64,000 nt of DNA from Dastarcus helophoroides. Taxonomy: Eukaryota > Arthropoda > Insecta > Coleoptera > Bothrideridae. Positions within the stretch are counted from its first letter, which is position 1. The number at the start of each line of letters is the position of its first letter. Below, in pieces: positions 20,961-32,614 of the stretch. Position numbers and translations under genes: made by a program. The stretch is from assembly GCA_028583605.1 (NCBI GenBank), contig CM053327.1, positions 248,001-312,000 of the forward strand, in the 5' to 3' direction. The notes beneath the pieces are model-generated. The model ran no database searches and had not been told where the DNA came from. It saw only the letters and a program-made list of their open reading frames with translations.

Positions 20961-23900
20961 GTCGAACCTTCGAGATTAAAATTAGATTTTTGAAAGAATA
21001 TCCGAATTTTATAAAAAAATGAGGTTTCAATGGTTATACATTTTCAAAAAAAGAAGCTTGCAATTTTCAAACTGGTCGAAAATTTTGAAAAGCATCGAAG
21101 TTTTCATAAAATACTAAAATTTTCAAAAAATCAAAAATCTTAAAGCAAGATTATGAGAAAAGTCTGGAATATGGAAAATAAATTTTTTTTAAAAACTTTA
21201 AAAAATTTTGAAGAAAAAATGTAATTTTGAAACAATTCGACGTTTTTAAAAAAGTCAAAAGTTCAAAAAAATGAAAATTAGAAAAAATACATATCTATAT
21301 TTGAAAAATAATATTTCAAAAAAGTGAATTGAAATTTTGGAAAATGGCGATATTTTCAAAGAAAGTTAAAATTTAGATAAAAAAGTCGAAACTTTTAAAA
21401 CAATTTTGAAAAAGATCGAATCTTTATTCTTCAAAAATGCAATTTTGAAACAATTAGACACTTTAAAAAGTCTAAATTTTGAAAAATATTCGAAAATGTT
21501 AAAAAAAAAGGAAAATGTTTTGAAAAATATATAGATTTGAAAAATACTCGAAATTTCCCCCCAAAAAAGTCGGAAGGTTTTGAAGTCGCCTTAATTTTCA
21601 AAAAGAGTAATTGAAATTTTCATACAAAAGCAAAATTTCAAAAAAATCAAAAATCTTAAAATTAAGCGAAATTTTGAAAAAAGTGGAAATAAGAAAAATC
21701 AAAATTTTCAAATTAAAAAAAAAGTTAAAATTTTAACTATTAAAACTTCTGAAGGAAAAATTCAATTTTGAAACAATTCGACGTTTTTAAAAAGATAAAC
21801 TTTTGAAAAGTATGTAGTCGAATATTTCAAAAAAAGGAAAATTTTGAAATGTCTAGATTTAAAAAATAATCGAAATTTTTCATAAAAGTCGAAAGTTTAA
21901 AGGCTCACTAGTTTTCAAAACAATTAATTGATACCTTGAAAAGTCTCGATATTTTTAAAGGAATTCAAAATTTTAAAAAACATTGAAATTTTCATAAAAC
22001 TTTCAAAAAATCAAAAAATGTCAAAAAGAAAAATTCGAAAAGATTTCCAAATTAAAAAAAAATAAAATTTTAACAATTAAAAATTCTTAAGAAAAAATCC
22101 CGTTTTGAAACAATGGGACGCTTTAAAACGTCTAAATTTTAAGAAGTAGTCGAAAATTTCAAAACAGGGAAAATTTAAAAAAAATATCTTAATTTGAAAA
22201 ATAATGTCCGTTTTTTTTGGTGGAACGGACTGTTCCTTGTTTATCTTTAAAAATTAAAATACAAATCTTGTCCCCTGCAACCAAGAAAGATTAAAAAACA
22301 CAACAAAGGTTGCTCTAACTCGTTTAAACAGCCAAGCTATCATCTTCAGAGAGGTAACGCGTTTGGACAGCCAAACTGTCATCTTCAGAGAGAGTATCTT
22401 TCTGAAGATGATAGCTTGGTTGTCGAAACGCGTTAGGGCAACCTATATAACGCGTTTCGACAGCCAAGCTATCATCTTCAGAGAGAGTATCTCTCATAGT
22501 TTGGCTATCGAAACGCGTTAGGGCAATCTTTGTTGTGTTTTTTAATCTTTCTTGGTTTCAGGGGACAAGTTATGTATTTCCGTTTTTTTAAAATAAAGGC
22601 AAAATTTGGAAAATAAGTGGAAAATTTAAAAAAGAACACAATTTTGAACAAAGTCAAAATTTTGGAAAATGTCGAAATATTTATAAAAAGTTGAAGATTA
22701 AAAAAAAAGATTTAAGAAAAAGTCGGCATGTTGAAAAAGTTTGGAATGTAAAAAAATTAAAATTTTGAAAAGTAGTCGAAATGTTTTTCAAAATGAGAAA
22801 TTTAAAAAAAATGAAGATTTGAATAATCTTGAAATTTCTTTAAAACAAAATCTAAATTTTTGAAATCTTAGCTACTTTTCATAAATGTCAAGGATTTTTA
22901 GAGGTCGTAAATTTTCAAAAAAATCAAATTAAAAAAGGAAAAAAAATTGATATATTTCAAAAAATCGAAAGTTGAAAACTTTGAATAAGTCAAGATATTC
23001 ATAAAGAGTAAAATTTTTGTAAAGAGTCGAACTATTAAAAACAAAAGTTGAGAATAAAAAAAATAGAAGATTTGAAGAAACTGACATTTGTAAAAAGGCC
23101 GATTTTTTTAAAAAGTCTGCATTTTGAATAAAAACTAAATGTAAAAATCGAAATTAAAAAAATTTCAAGTTTGCAAAAACTCGGAAATTTTGAAAAACAT
23201 TTGACATTTAAAAAAGTTAAAACTATAAAGATATCAGACATTTTGGGAAAAAAAAACAATAAAAAATATTCAGGAACTTTTCGAAGTTTTCAAGTAAAAC
23301 TTTTCATGAAGATTGCAAAAAAATTCTAAACTTTTATAAAAACGGCCGAAATTTGACAAAAATTAAAGCATTAAAATCGCAAAAATTTTCAAAAAGATCG
23401 AAATTTTGAAACGGGTGAAGTTTAAAAAAAATTCAGCTTTCAAAAAACTCAACATTTTCAAAAAAATAGGAGTTTTCAAAAGACTGGAAATTTCGAAAAA
23501 AATTCGAATTATTTAAAGTCGACTCGAAATTTTCTAAATAATCTTAATTTTGAAAAATCAAAATTTTTAGAGAAATTTTCAATAAAACTTCAAATTTTGG
23601 AAAGTGGTTTAAATTTTGAAATAAAATAAACTTTGGAAAAAATTCCAATCTTTCAAAAGACAGAATGAAAAAAAAAAATGAAAGTTAAAACCAAAATTTG
23701 GAACAAAGTGGGAATTTTGAAAGAATCATTTTTTAAAAAAACTCCAAATTCTAAAGAAGAAGTAGAATTTTTTTAGAACGTTGAAATTATGAACGAGAGT
23801 CGATATTTTCAAAAAAAATTCTAAACATTAAAAAAAATCGCATTTTCAAAAAAAATTAAAATAGAATCGTAAAAATTTTCAAAAAGATCGAAATTTTGAA

Positions 23901-24390
23901 AAGATCAAATTAAAAAGGTCCTGCTTTCAAAAAACTCAACATTTAAAAAAAATGGAACTTTTCAAAAGACTGGAAATTATGAAAAAATATCGACATTGTC
24001 AAAAAGTCGATCCGAAATTTCGAAAAATTTAAATTTTGAAAAATCAGATTTACAAAAAAATTTAAAATAAAAAATCCAATGAGTCGAAATTTTGAAATCA
24101 TCTATCCTTTTAAAAGCTTTACATATTCTCAAAGAGGGCAGATTAGTTAAGTTTTTAAAAAATCGTACGTTTCTTCAAAAAATATGAATCTTGAAAAAGG
24201 TAGAGATTTTGAATAAAAGTCGAAATTTAACAAAGACGAAGTTTAAAAAAGTTAAAATTTAAAAAAGCGAAAGGTTAAAAAAATGTAGGGATCTTAAATA
24301 TCATTCTAGAATTCAAAAAAGACCCGATGAGAAGTGTTCAAATTCAAAAGTAATCGACTCTGCTGTAATTTTTGAAGTAAAAACTGCTCT
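20961..24390 (+). repeat. Large degenerate AT-rich array, A-rich polarity
   Basis: About 3.4 kb of GTCGAAATTTTGAAAAA variants with constant orientation. Some longer sub-blocks recur at several hundred bases, for example AAGAAAAAAT...AATTTTGAAACAATTCGACG near 21220 and 21760. It is interrupted by a foldback repeat at 22207-22582. No gene. Confidence 0.8.
22207..22582. repeat. Foldback repeat with five alternating hammerhead-like hairpins
   Basis: Outer arms (about 22255-22312 and 22527-22578; ACCAAGAAAGATTAAAAAA and its inverse) match those at 18443-18624. Between them are hairpins at 22321-22350 (minus), 22359-22388 (minus), 22402-22433 (plus), 22451-22480 (minus) and 22490-22520 (plus, lacking its CUGAAGA part). 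The best read CUGAAGA-UGAUAGCUUGG...UGUC-GAAACGCG. The left flank TTTGGTGGAACGGACT matches inverted sequence at 18640-18656. Confidence 0.8.
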
Positions 24391-24496
24391 TTAGGAGCGT
24401 TGAGCGATTTTGGATAGGGGTCAACTTGTGGGACCATGACGAGTTACCAACATGCTAATGTTAAAAATTTATTCTATTGCTAACATTAAAGCATAT

Positions 24497-24639
24497 TGTT
24501 GCGCGTTATCGGTTCGAATGATTAACACTTGGTGAATTGTAACCAGTTTATTTCCAAACTGAATTCGGAACACTACAACTGCATAATTAACTCACTAAGC
24601 ACTGTTTAATTTACCTAACTTATTCCATTGACTTCTAAC
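24497..24639. repeat. LTR-like repeat, left part, split by a hAT-like insertion
   Basis: Shares TTATCGGTTCGAA, GTAAC, TTTATTTCCAAACT and TTCGGAACACTAC with the intact copy at 54971-55307. It continues at 27812 after the 3.16-kb insertion. The ends start with TG, as in LTRs, but no retrotransposon body adjoins, so it would be a solo LTR at most. Confidence 0.5.
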
Positions 24640-27600
24640 CAGGGCATCGAACCACTATTTTTTTCGTTCCGGTTTTCGGTTTTCGTTCTGGAAAAAAAGC
24701 ATATCGGTTTCGTTCCGACAAAATTAGCGTTTTTTTTCCGGTTTTCGGTTCAGTTCCGGGTGACTCATTTTTAATTTTTTAAAGGTTTTATTTGATCTAA
24801 AAATTGATTTTCTGACCAAATTTAGGAAATGTTCTCTCTCTGTTTTTAAGTATTGCATCGTACAACTACTGTGACAATGCTTAACATTTGAAGAAAATAT
24901 TTCTCGATTTTTCGAGTAAAAATTCTGAACTCTGAATTCTGGGTTCATTTTGAATTGAAACTTCAAAAAAAACACCCAACTTTATAAAAAAAATTAGCTG
25001 ATACCCGCGCTTTCGTCTAGGTGAAAAAAAGGGAAAGGATCCTTTGGTTATATACTTTTTTGAAAATTTCGACTTTTCTGAAGAATTCAATTTTTATTGA
25101 AAATTTTGATTTATTTCGAAAAATTTGACAATAAAAACCCACTTTTTCACAAAGTCTCTCTTTTCTCGTTCAACTTCCAAAATTTCGAATTTTTAACTTG
25201 ATTTTGAAAATTTCGACTTTTTTCAAAATGTTGCTTTCTTGAATTAACCAAATTCCTCAAAATTGTGTCTTATTTGGTTGGTTTCGATTTTTTTTTTTTG
25301 AACTTTTTACTTTTTTTACGACCTTTGTCCTTTTCAATGATTTTATTTTTGAAAATTTCAATTTTTTTTGAATATTTTGAATTGATCTCGAAGTTTAAAT
25401 GTTTGACCCTATTTTTGTAAATATTGACCATTTCTGAAACTTCAGACTCGAAATTTCAATTTTTTTTCAAATCTAACTAGTTTTAAATTCGATTTCTTCA
25501 AAACATTTCAATTCTTTTTAAAAATTTTTAATTTTTTCAAGGTTTTAACTTTTTGCAAATATCGACTCTCTCGAGTTTTGTTTTTTTTTTACTCAACTTT
25601 TTTTCAATTTTCACTTTTTCGTAAAATTCTAACTTTCTAAAATTGATTACTTTTTGAAAGTCTGCCTTTGATTTTTATTGAAAATTCTTAAATATTTTTT
25701 GACTTCTTTAAAGCATTTCGTCTTTATATTTTGAAAATTTTGAAATTCAAATGTTTTTTTTAGCTTCCACTTTTTTCAAATGTTTATTTATTATTAATCG
25801 CAAGACTTTTTCATTTTGACCTTTCTGTAGGATTTTAATTTATTTCCCAAATTCTGAATTTTTTTAAAATGTTTACACATAATTTCGATCTTTTCTCAAA
25901 ATTGTTATTCTTTTTCAAAATTGTTATTTTTTTTTTCAAAATTTTGATTTTTTCTGTAAATTTAATGATGTTGAAAAACTGTTTTTTTAAATTTTTACCG
26001 TGGTCCAACTTTTGACAATTTGTCAAAGTTTTAATCTTTTTTATAAACTAAGATTTTTTTTTAATTTCGACTTTTTCTTGAGGTTTCGGCTTTTATGTAG
26101 TAAATTGAACTTTTATTTGAAAAATTAGATATTCCTTTAATTTTTGTTTTTTTGAAAAATTAATTTCTTTTTCAAAATTTTGCCTTGTAAAAAAAAGACT
26201 AGTTTTTTTCTTAAAATTTTGATTTTTTTTCAAAAATTTGGGCTTTTTGTAATATGATTATGTGGAAACATTTTTTTTCGAAAACCTTTACCTTTTTTTA
26301 AAATTTCCACTTTAGCTTAAACTTTTCACTGTTTCTTAAAGTTTTAACTTCTATTTTTTGATAATTCCGACTTTTTCTCCAAAAATTTTCACTTTTTTGA
26401 AAAATTCGATTTTATTTCAAGATTGCAACTTTTCGAAATCTTTGAATTTTTTCAGGATTTTAAAATTTTTTGAAAATTTTTACCTTTTATCATCAAAATT
26501 GGGACTTTTTTCGAAGTTAAGTTCATTCAAATTTAAAAGTTTTTTCGAAACTTTCATTTTTTTTACAAAAGTTCGACTTTTCGTGAAAACTTTGAAGTTT
26601 TTTCAAAATTTGCCCGTTCCAGTCATTTTTTAATTTTTCTGAAGAATCTAATCCAATTTTTAAATTTTGGACGAATTCTACAAAACGAATTGAGACTTAA
26701 CTAAATTTCAATTTTAAAGCTGCCTAAATTCAAAACATTTGAAAAAAAATCGAAGCTTCGAGGCTAAAGTCGAAATTTTAACAAAAAAGTCAAATATAGC
26801 GTAAACAAAACCAAATAAAAATTGGAAGTTTAAATTAGACTTTTTCTAACGTGTCATCGTTTCAAGTTTACCCTCAAAATTTCGACTTAAATATCAAGAT
26901 CCCGGCTTTAAATTGAAATATAAATGTTGTATTTTTCTCTTCAAGTTTTGACTGAAATTCCCAATTTCTAGGAAAAATTAGAAATAGCGAGATTTTATCG
27001 GAAATTTTAAGAAAAAAAGCCAAATCCTGGAATTTTGCGAAGTTTTATGAAGTCGGCATCGTAAAAAAATCATTAAAATTAGAGATTTCGAGAAAAAAAT
27101 TGGCATATTGAAATTAAAGTGAAATTTGAAAGAAAAAAATTCAAGAAAACCCGAAATTTTTATTAATAACTTTAAAAAAAGATCATAAAAGGGAAAATCC
27201 AAGTTTAAGAAAAAAATGAAAGTGTTTGTTCTGAAGAAAAAGTTGGAATTTTCGGAAAAATTCGAATTTGCAAATAAAATTGCAAGGAAACTTTGCTTCA
27301 ATGAAAAAGACTCCACTGCTTTAGTCCAAATTTACAATAGCACATTACATTTTTATATTAAACTCGAAATTTTAGGAAAAGAAAAGAATTATTTCAAGAA
27401 AAAGGTTCAAATTTCGAAAAAGAGCCGACAATTTTTGAAAAAAGAATATTCCAATTATACAACTTACAATTTAATTTGGATTAAAATTTTGAGAATAAAA
27501 TCAACATTTTCTTAAAAAGTGTGGAAATTGTAAGTTTCTAATCCAACTTACAAGAAAAATGTTCTTTAAAGTAAAATCGTCATTTTGAGATGAAAGTTTC

Positions 27601-27803
27601 AGGAATTTGTGTAAAATTTTGAAAAGGAAATTTCTAAAAAAATCCCAAACCTTAGGGTAAAGTAAACATTTTAAGAACATACCAATCCAACGAACCGAAA
27701 TAAACCATTATTTTTTGCCGATTCTGTTCCGATTTTCGTTCCGACAAAAATAACGGTTTTTGTTGATTTCCGGTTTTCGGTTCAGTTTCGGTTCCAAGCC
27801 CTG
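24640..27803. mobile_element. hAT-like non-autonomous element with array interior
   Basis: Both ends are CAGGGC-T-GAACC inverted termini (CAGGGCATCGAACC at left, GGTTCCAAGCCCTG at right), followed inside by a CCGGTTTTCGGTT-rich zone. They are flanked by an exact 8-bp direct duplication CTTCTAAC (24632-24639 and 27804-27811), the hAT signature. The 3164-base interior has no transposase. It is T-rich-polarity array (about 25030-26640) and then A-rich-polarity array (about 26680-27660), so the interior is itself roughly inverted about 26.66 kb. The insertion splits an LTR-like repeat. Confidence 0.85.
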
Positions 27804-27811
27804 CTTCTAAC

Positions 27812-28050
27812 TACTAACTGACTAACTAACTGAGGGAAAGCCGACCGGGCCCCCTTTATATTGCTCCCTGGTTCGGGTTTTAGAAGAATCCATACAGATA
27901 AGGCTTATCGTTCGCGGACATTTCTGGAACGCTTATCTGCCGTTTGCTTTCTTATCGCGGCTGCTTTCCCTTATCAGATTTTTCTATAAATTTTCCTTAG
28001 GTTTCATTTTCATTATCAGTAAATATTAGATTCTTTTCTATACAATACAA
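27812..28050. repeat. LTR-like repeat, right part
   Basis: Continues the repeat begun at 24497: CTAACTAACTGAGGGAAAG, GACCG, CCAGATAAG-like and CTTATCG..GCGGA match 55095-55190. The right boundary is approximate. Confidence 0.5.
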
Positions 28051-29366
28051 GCATCTGAATGGGTAGGTCAGTTTGACAGAAATGTATTTTCAAAGATTTC
28101 CAATATTCTGACTTGTTTACTAGTGTGTGGGTTCGAACTACATTACATATATTTTCTAGTTTTAAGTTTTCATTTCTGTCAGCAGTCTCCAAGACTGCCT
28201 AAATTTTTTTTTGTTAGAAGAGCTTATTGATTGATTTTGATCTGTCAAATTCTTCGATCTTTGACGAATTTTAAGTCTAAATTTGCAAAACATTCAATAT
28301 ATCTAAAAAAGCGATCGAAATGCAAAATTTTCCGAAAATAAATTTTATTCTCGCAAATTATTGTTATCTACTTGGGCTTTCAGAAAGAGCTGATGCCCGT
28401 TTAATCCCCCTTCAGTCCCTCCTGGCAATATGCCTTAAGGAGAGTGAATAATTTGAATTATTGACTTTGCCGTTCATTTCAGATTAAAAAAATTCGAGAA
28501 TTCATTTCTTCAGTGAATTAAAATTTTTATTGAGCGCAATTCTGGACGCCACGCAACATAACACCGGTAGGAACGCCCCTGATACCATCAGTGGTTATAT
28601 ACCGCAGCTTGGGTACCGTCAATTACATAAGGATGAATGACAGTTCTATTGTATTTTTTTTTTGTAATTCTTTATTTTCTCTTTTAATTATTATTATTGT
28701 ACGTATAAAATATGGTCAATTGTGCCTTATTCGAGTATGTGCACATACTATTTATGTACTGGACATGTCTGTATTAAATTATCCATTTTAGCCAATTGGT
28801 ATGCACTGTGTAGGTATAACTTCATGGCGTTGAACAACCTTTAACCTTTATACTTTTATCATCTCTGAGCGATGCTGATTCAAGTTAGAAAGGTGGGTGT
28901 AGGTCATCAAATACAAGATGAAGTCCCACCATTGAGTCGCATCCCAAGCGTTTCGAACTTTTAAAAGGATTTACCATTCTTAAGAAGTTTTATTTACATC
29001 ATTATTTCGAAGTAAAATGCGTTTGGGATTTGGATTAATTTTGATATAATTCGTGAAGAATAGTAATTCTTCCAGGTCAGATTTACAGATAAACTAAACA
29101 CTGTAATAGCAAAGTTTATTGCACCATTAAAGTTAAGTTAATTAGTTTATATTTACTCAAAGTCCTGATGTGACCTATTAGTTGCTTTAGTGATCTATCA
29201 TTTGATAAAGTATTTATTAGTTTACTAGATTGATTTTTTATGTACTTTATTTAGTCTATAAATCATTCTGCCCCGCACACCAACGCAAAACATTCAAGGT
29301 TATCAAACTTGATTTTCACAAAATATTTTTTGATCATAAATAAGTATATTTATTTATAACTAGCAA
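28051..29366. other. Unassigned DNA
   Basis: Mixed-composition, largely non-array sequence. No gene, RNA or repeat recognised. Short open frames (for example 28591-28791) lack family features. Confidence 0.4.
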
Positions 29367-29852
29367 ATTAACGACCCGTCCAGGCTTCGCCTGGGTGAAT
29401 ATTGTCTATACTAGAATCTGATGAGATTTACTTGAATAAAGTGCAATCAGTAAATCACCTGTGCAGTTTTATTAGTATTTTTCAGTATACTGCATTGTTT
29501 GTCATATTTCGATGGGTTCGAAAGGTATTGATTTTCAGCATTCCCTAATCTCTAAGGCCCTACATAGTCCAAAACATGCCTACTTTAAAACAAATCTCGT
29601 ACCTAATTGGCTTTTTGCAGAAGGGAACCAAGTCACAAATTCTTTTAAATTAGATTTTTAGCATATAGCTCAAAAGAACCTTTAATTTTTGATGTAGAAA
29701 GGAACTAGCAAGGAAAGTACCCGATGTATACCCCACCGATTTTTTTCATTTTGTGATATGTTATAGTACATAAAAAATATTGGACACGTATTTTTTTAGA
29801 TGCTAACTTGACCATTTAACTGGTGAAACCACCCCTTAAAGTTAACCCCAAA
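29367..29852. repeat. Possible transposon end and lead-in to the long palindrome
   Basis: AACGACCCGTCCAGGCTTCG followed by CCTGGGTGA contains a perfect CCAGG-CTTCG-CCTGG hairpin of a kind often seen at ends of insect repeats. A related GATACCCGCGCTTTCGTCTA lies at 25000. From about 29745 the first tandem unit of the palindromic element begins, but this part has no partner in the right arm. Confidence 0.35.
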
Positions 29853-32614
29853 AAACAGTTTTTCTTTAATAACTCAAGAATTATTAAGAAATTTTTGATG
29901 AAACAAACGCTCTGATATTTCTCATAAAAAAGCGTTTATAAAAACATATTAGTTATGTTAAAAAGTTGTAACCCCTAATTTTTATGGGGGCGAGTTTCAT
30001 TTTTTTTCTCACATATCAACTCTTGAACAACTGAATTTTATCAAATGTAGCAATTTTATTAAGAAAACTAAAAAAATAAAATTGACCTGTCTCGGGGTTT
30101 TGTAAAAAAAGTCCTTGAAAGGGATGATTTACCACTTAAGTTAATTTTTTTCTGTACAGTGATACGGAAAGTAAAACGCAACATGTGTTTTCAATTTTAT
30201 TTTAATAATGATTATTTTAACATATGTTTTGTATTAACAGTGAAATAACGTAACACCCCTATTTTTATGACGCTTGGAGAACCCCATGGATTTGATCATT
30301 ATTAGATTGCGAATCAAAATATTTATTTTTTCACCTTTAACTTATTATATGTTGATATTTCATCAAAATGTATCAACAATTTTTTTAGATGCTAAATTTG
30401 TGATTTAGGTGGGGAGCTCCCCACCCCTAAAGATAACCCCCAAAAACAGTTTTTCTTTAATATCTCAAGAATAAATTGGAATTTTTCGGTAAAACCGTTG
30501 TTATGTTATTTCCCATAAGAATGTGCTTCTAAAAACGTATCAGTTATGCCAAAGCTTTGCAACCCCTAATATGTATAGGGGTGGGTTTAATTTTTTTCTT
30601 TTATACCAACTTTTAAATCTTTGAATTTTACAGAATTTGGCAATGTCATTAAAAAAATTAAAAAATAAAATTGACCTGTTTCGTGGTTTTACACAAAGAA
30701 AAATCATTGGAAAGGGGGTGATTTACCCCTAGGGTCATTTTTTTCTGTAGAATGATATGAATAATTAAACACAATGTATGGTTTTAATTTTATTGCTCTA
30801 ATGCTTTTTCTGACATATATTTTGCAGTAAAAGTGAAATAATATTAAACTTTTACCTTTATAAGGCTAGGCGATGGGATTGAGCATTACCGGATTACCAG
30901 TCAAAATATTCATTTTTTCGGCTTTTACTTATTTTATGTTTTAATTTGAAAATACTTATTGTTTAGAGTCTCACCCCTAAAATTTCTATTTTCGCTTGAA
31001 TGCAAAGAAATATTATTTACTGAACAAAGTCTCGAAACATTGTATTGTGCAAAAAAAATCTGCATTTGCCGATCATTTCAGTTAATGTAGCAGTATTATT
31101 AAGAAAATTAAAATCCAAAGTTGATCTCTTCCAGTTTTGGATTAAATACATACCGTGAGGTCCAAAAGTCACTCATGTAAAGTCATTATCTACGAAATTT
31201 GAGATTATCAAATGACACTTTTAAGGTATAATTATATCCCTCTCTCCCTTTAACCCACCTGGAGTTACCCCTTTAAGATTTTTAAATTAAACAAGGATGC
31301 GTGTGATACCTCATTTAAAATGGTTTTTAATTCTCCATTCAGCTGACTTAGGCTTTTTTGAATTTTGCTAATATTCGTCAAGAAAATAAAATTTAAACAT
31401 TTTTAAATGTATTTAAAATCCATACATTCAAATATATTTTAACCTATGCATATGTGCCACAAATCTGTCACATTTGTTTTTTCTAATAGATTTTGCGTCA
31501 TAATTATTGATTTTTTTTTCTTTACGCAAGTGAAGAAATATCCAACAAGAAGAAAGAAGAAAAAAAAGTCTATTTTACACATGTCTGGAAAAATGATACA
31601 TTACAATAAAGTATATAAAAATACAATAAAAATAATTTAGGCATAATTTAATAATGATTAACTCCACGGGATTTCCAAACCTCTTAAAATTAAAGTTTTA
31701 TGGTATTTCATTTCTAATGCAAAATGTATGTCACAATAAACGTTTCAACAATAACATTGAAAATATATGTTGCGATTAATTTTCTATATTACTGCAAATA
31801 AAAAATTAACTCTTGGGGCAAATCACTCCTTCCGATGAGGTTTTTTACAAAACCGGAAGAGGTCTTTGGTTTTTAATTTTCTTAATATTTCTATATTGAC
31901 TGAAATGATCGGTAAATGTAGATTTTTTTTAGCACAATATAATGTTTCGAGACTAATCAGCAAAGAACATTTCTTTTCATTCAAGCGAAAATATAAATTT
32001 TTGGGGGTGAGACCCTAAACAATAAGTATTTTCAAATTAAAACTCAATTGTTGACATATTATATTGTTGAAGTATCGACCTAAAGTAAGTAGAAGGTGAA
32101 AAAATGAATGTTTTGCCCCGCAATCTGATAATGATCAATCCCATCGCCAACCCTCATAAAGGTAAGAGCTTTATATTATTTCACTTTTAATGCAAATTAT
32201 ATGTCAGAAAAAGCACTCTTTTCAGTGATTTTATTGTAAAACCCCGAGTCACGTCAATTTTAATTTTTAATTTTCTTAATGACATTGCCCCAAATTCCAT
32301 AAAAGTCAATGATTTAAAAGTTGATATAAAAGAAAAAAATTAAACCCACCCCCATACAAATTAGGGGTTGCAACTCTTTGGCCTAACTGATACGTTTTTA
32401 GAAGCACATTCTTATGGGAAATAACGTAACAATGGTTTTATCGAAAAATTCCAATTTATTCTTGAGATATTAAAGAAAAATTGTTTTTGGGGATTATCTT
32501 TAGGGATGGGGAGTTCACCACCTAAATCACAAATTTAACATCTAAAAAAATTGTTGATACATTATTTTGATAAAATATCAAGATATAATAAAGTTAAAGG
32601 TGAAAAAATAAATA

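Noticed and set aside
24510..24520. GGTTCGAAT, a tRNA T-loop-like word
   Set aside because: No matching acceptor, D-arm or anticodon arm around it; the word belongs to the LTR-like repeat.
20961..27515. Many open frames of 60-110 codons rich in Phe, Lys, Leu, Asn
   Set aside because: They follow from the low-complexity AT-rich array in whichever strand lacks stops; no domains, and the same pattern recurs in every array block.
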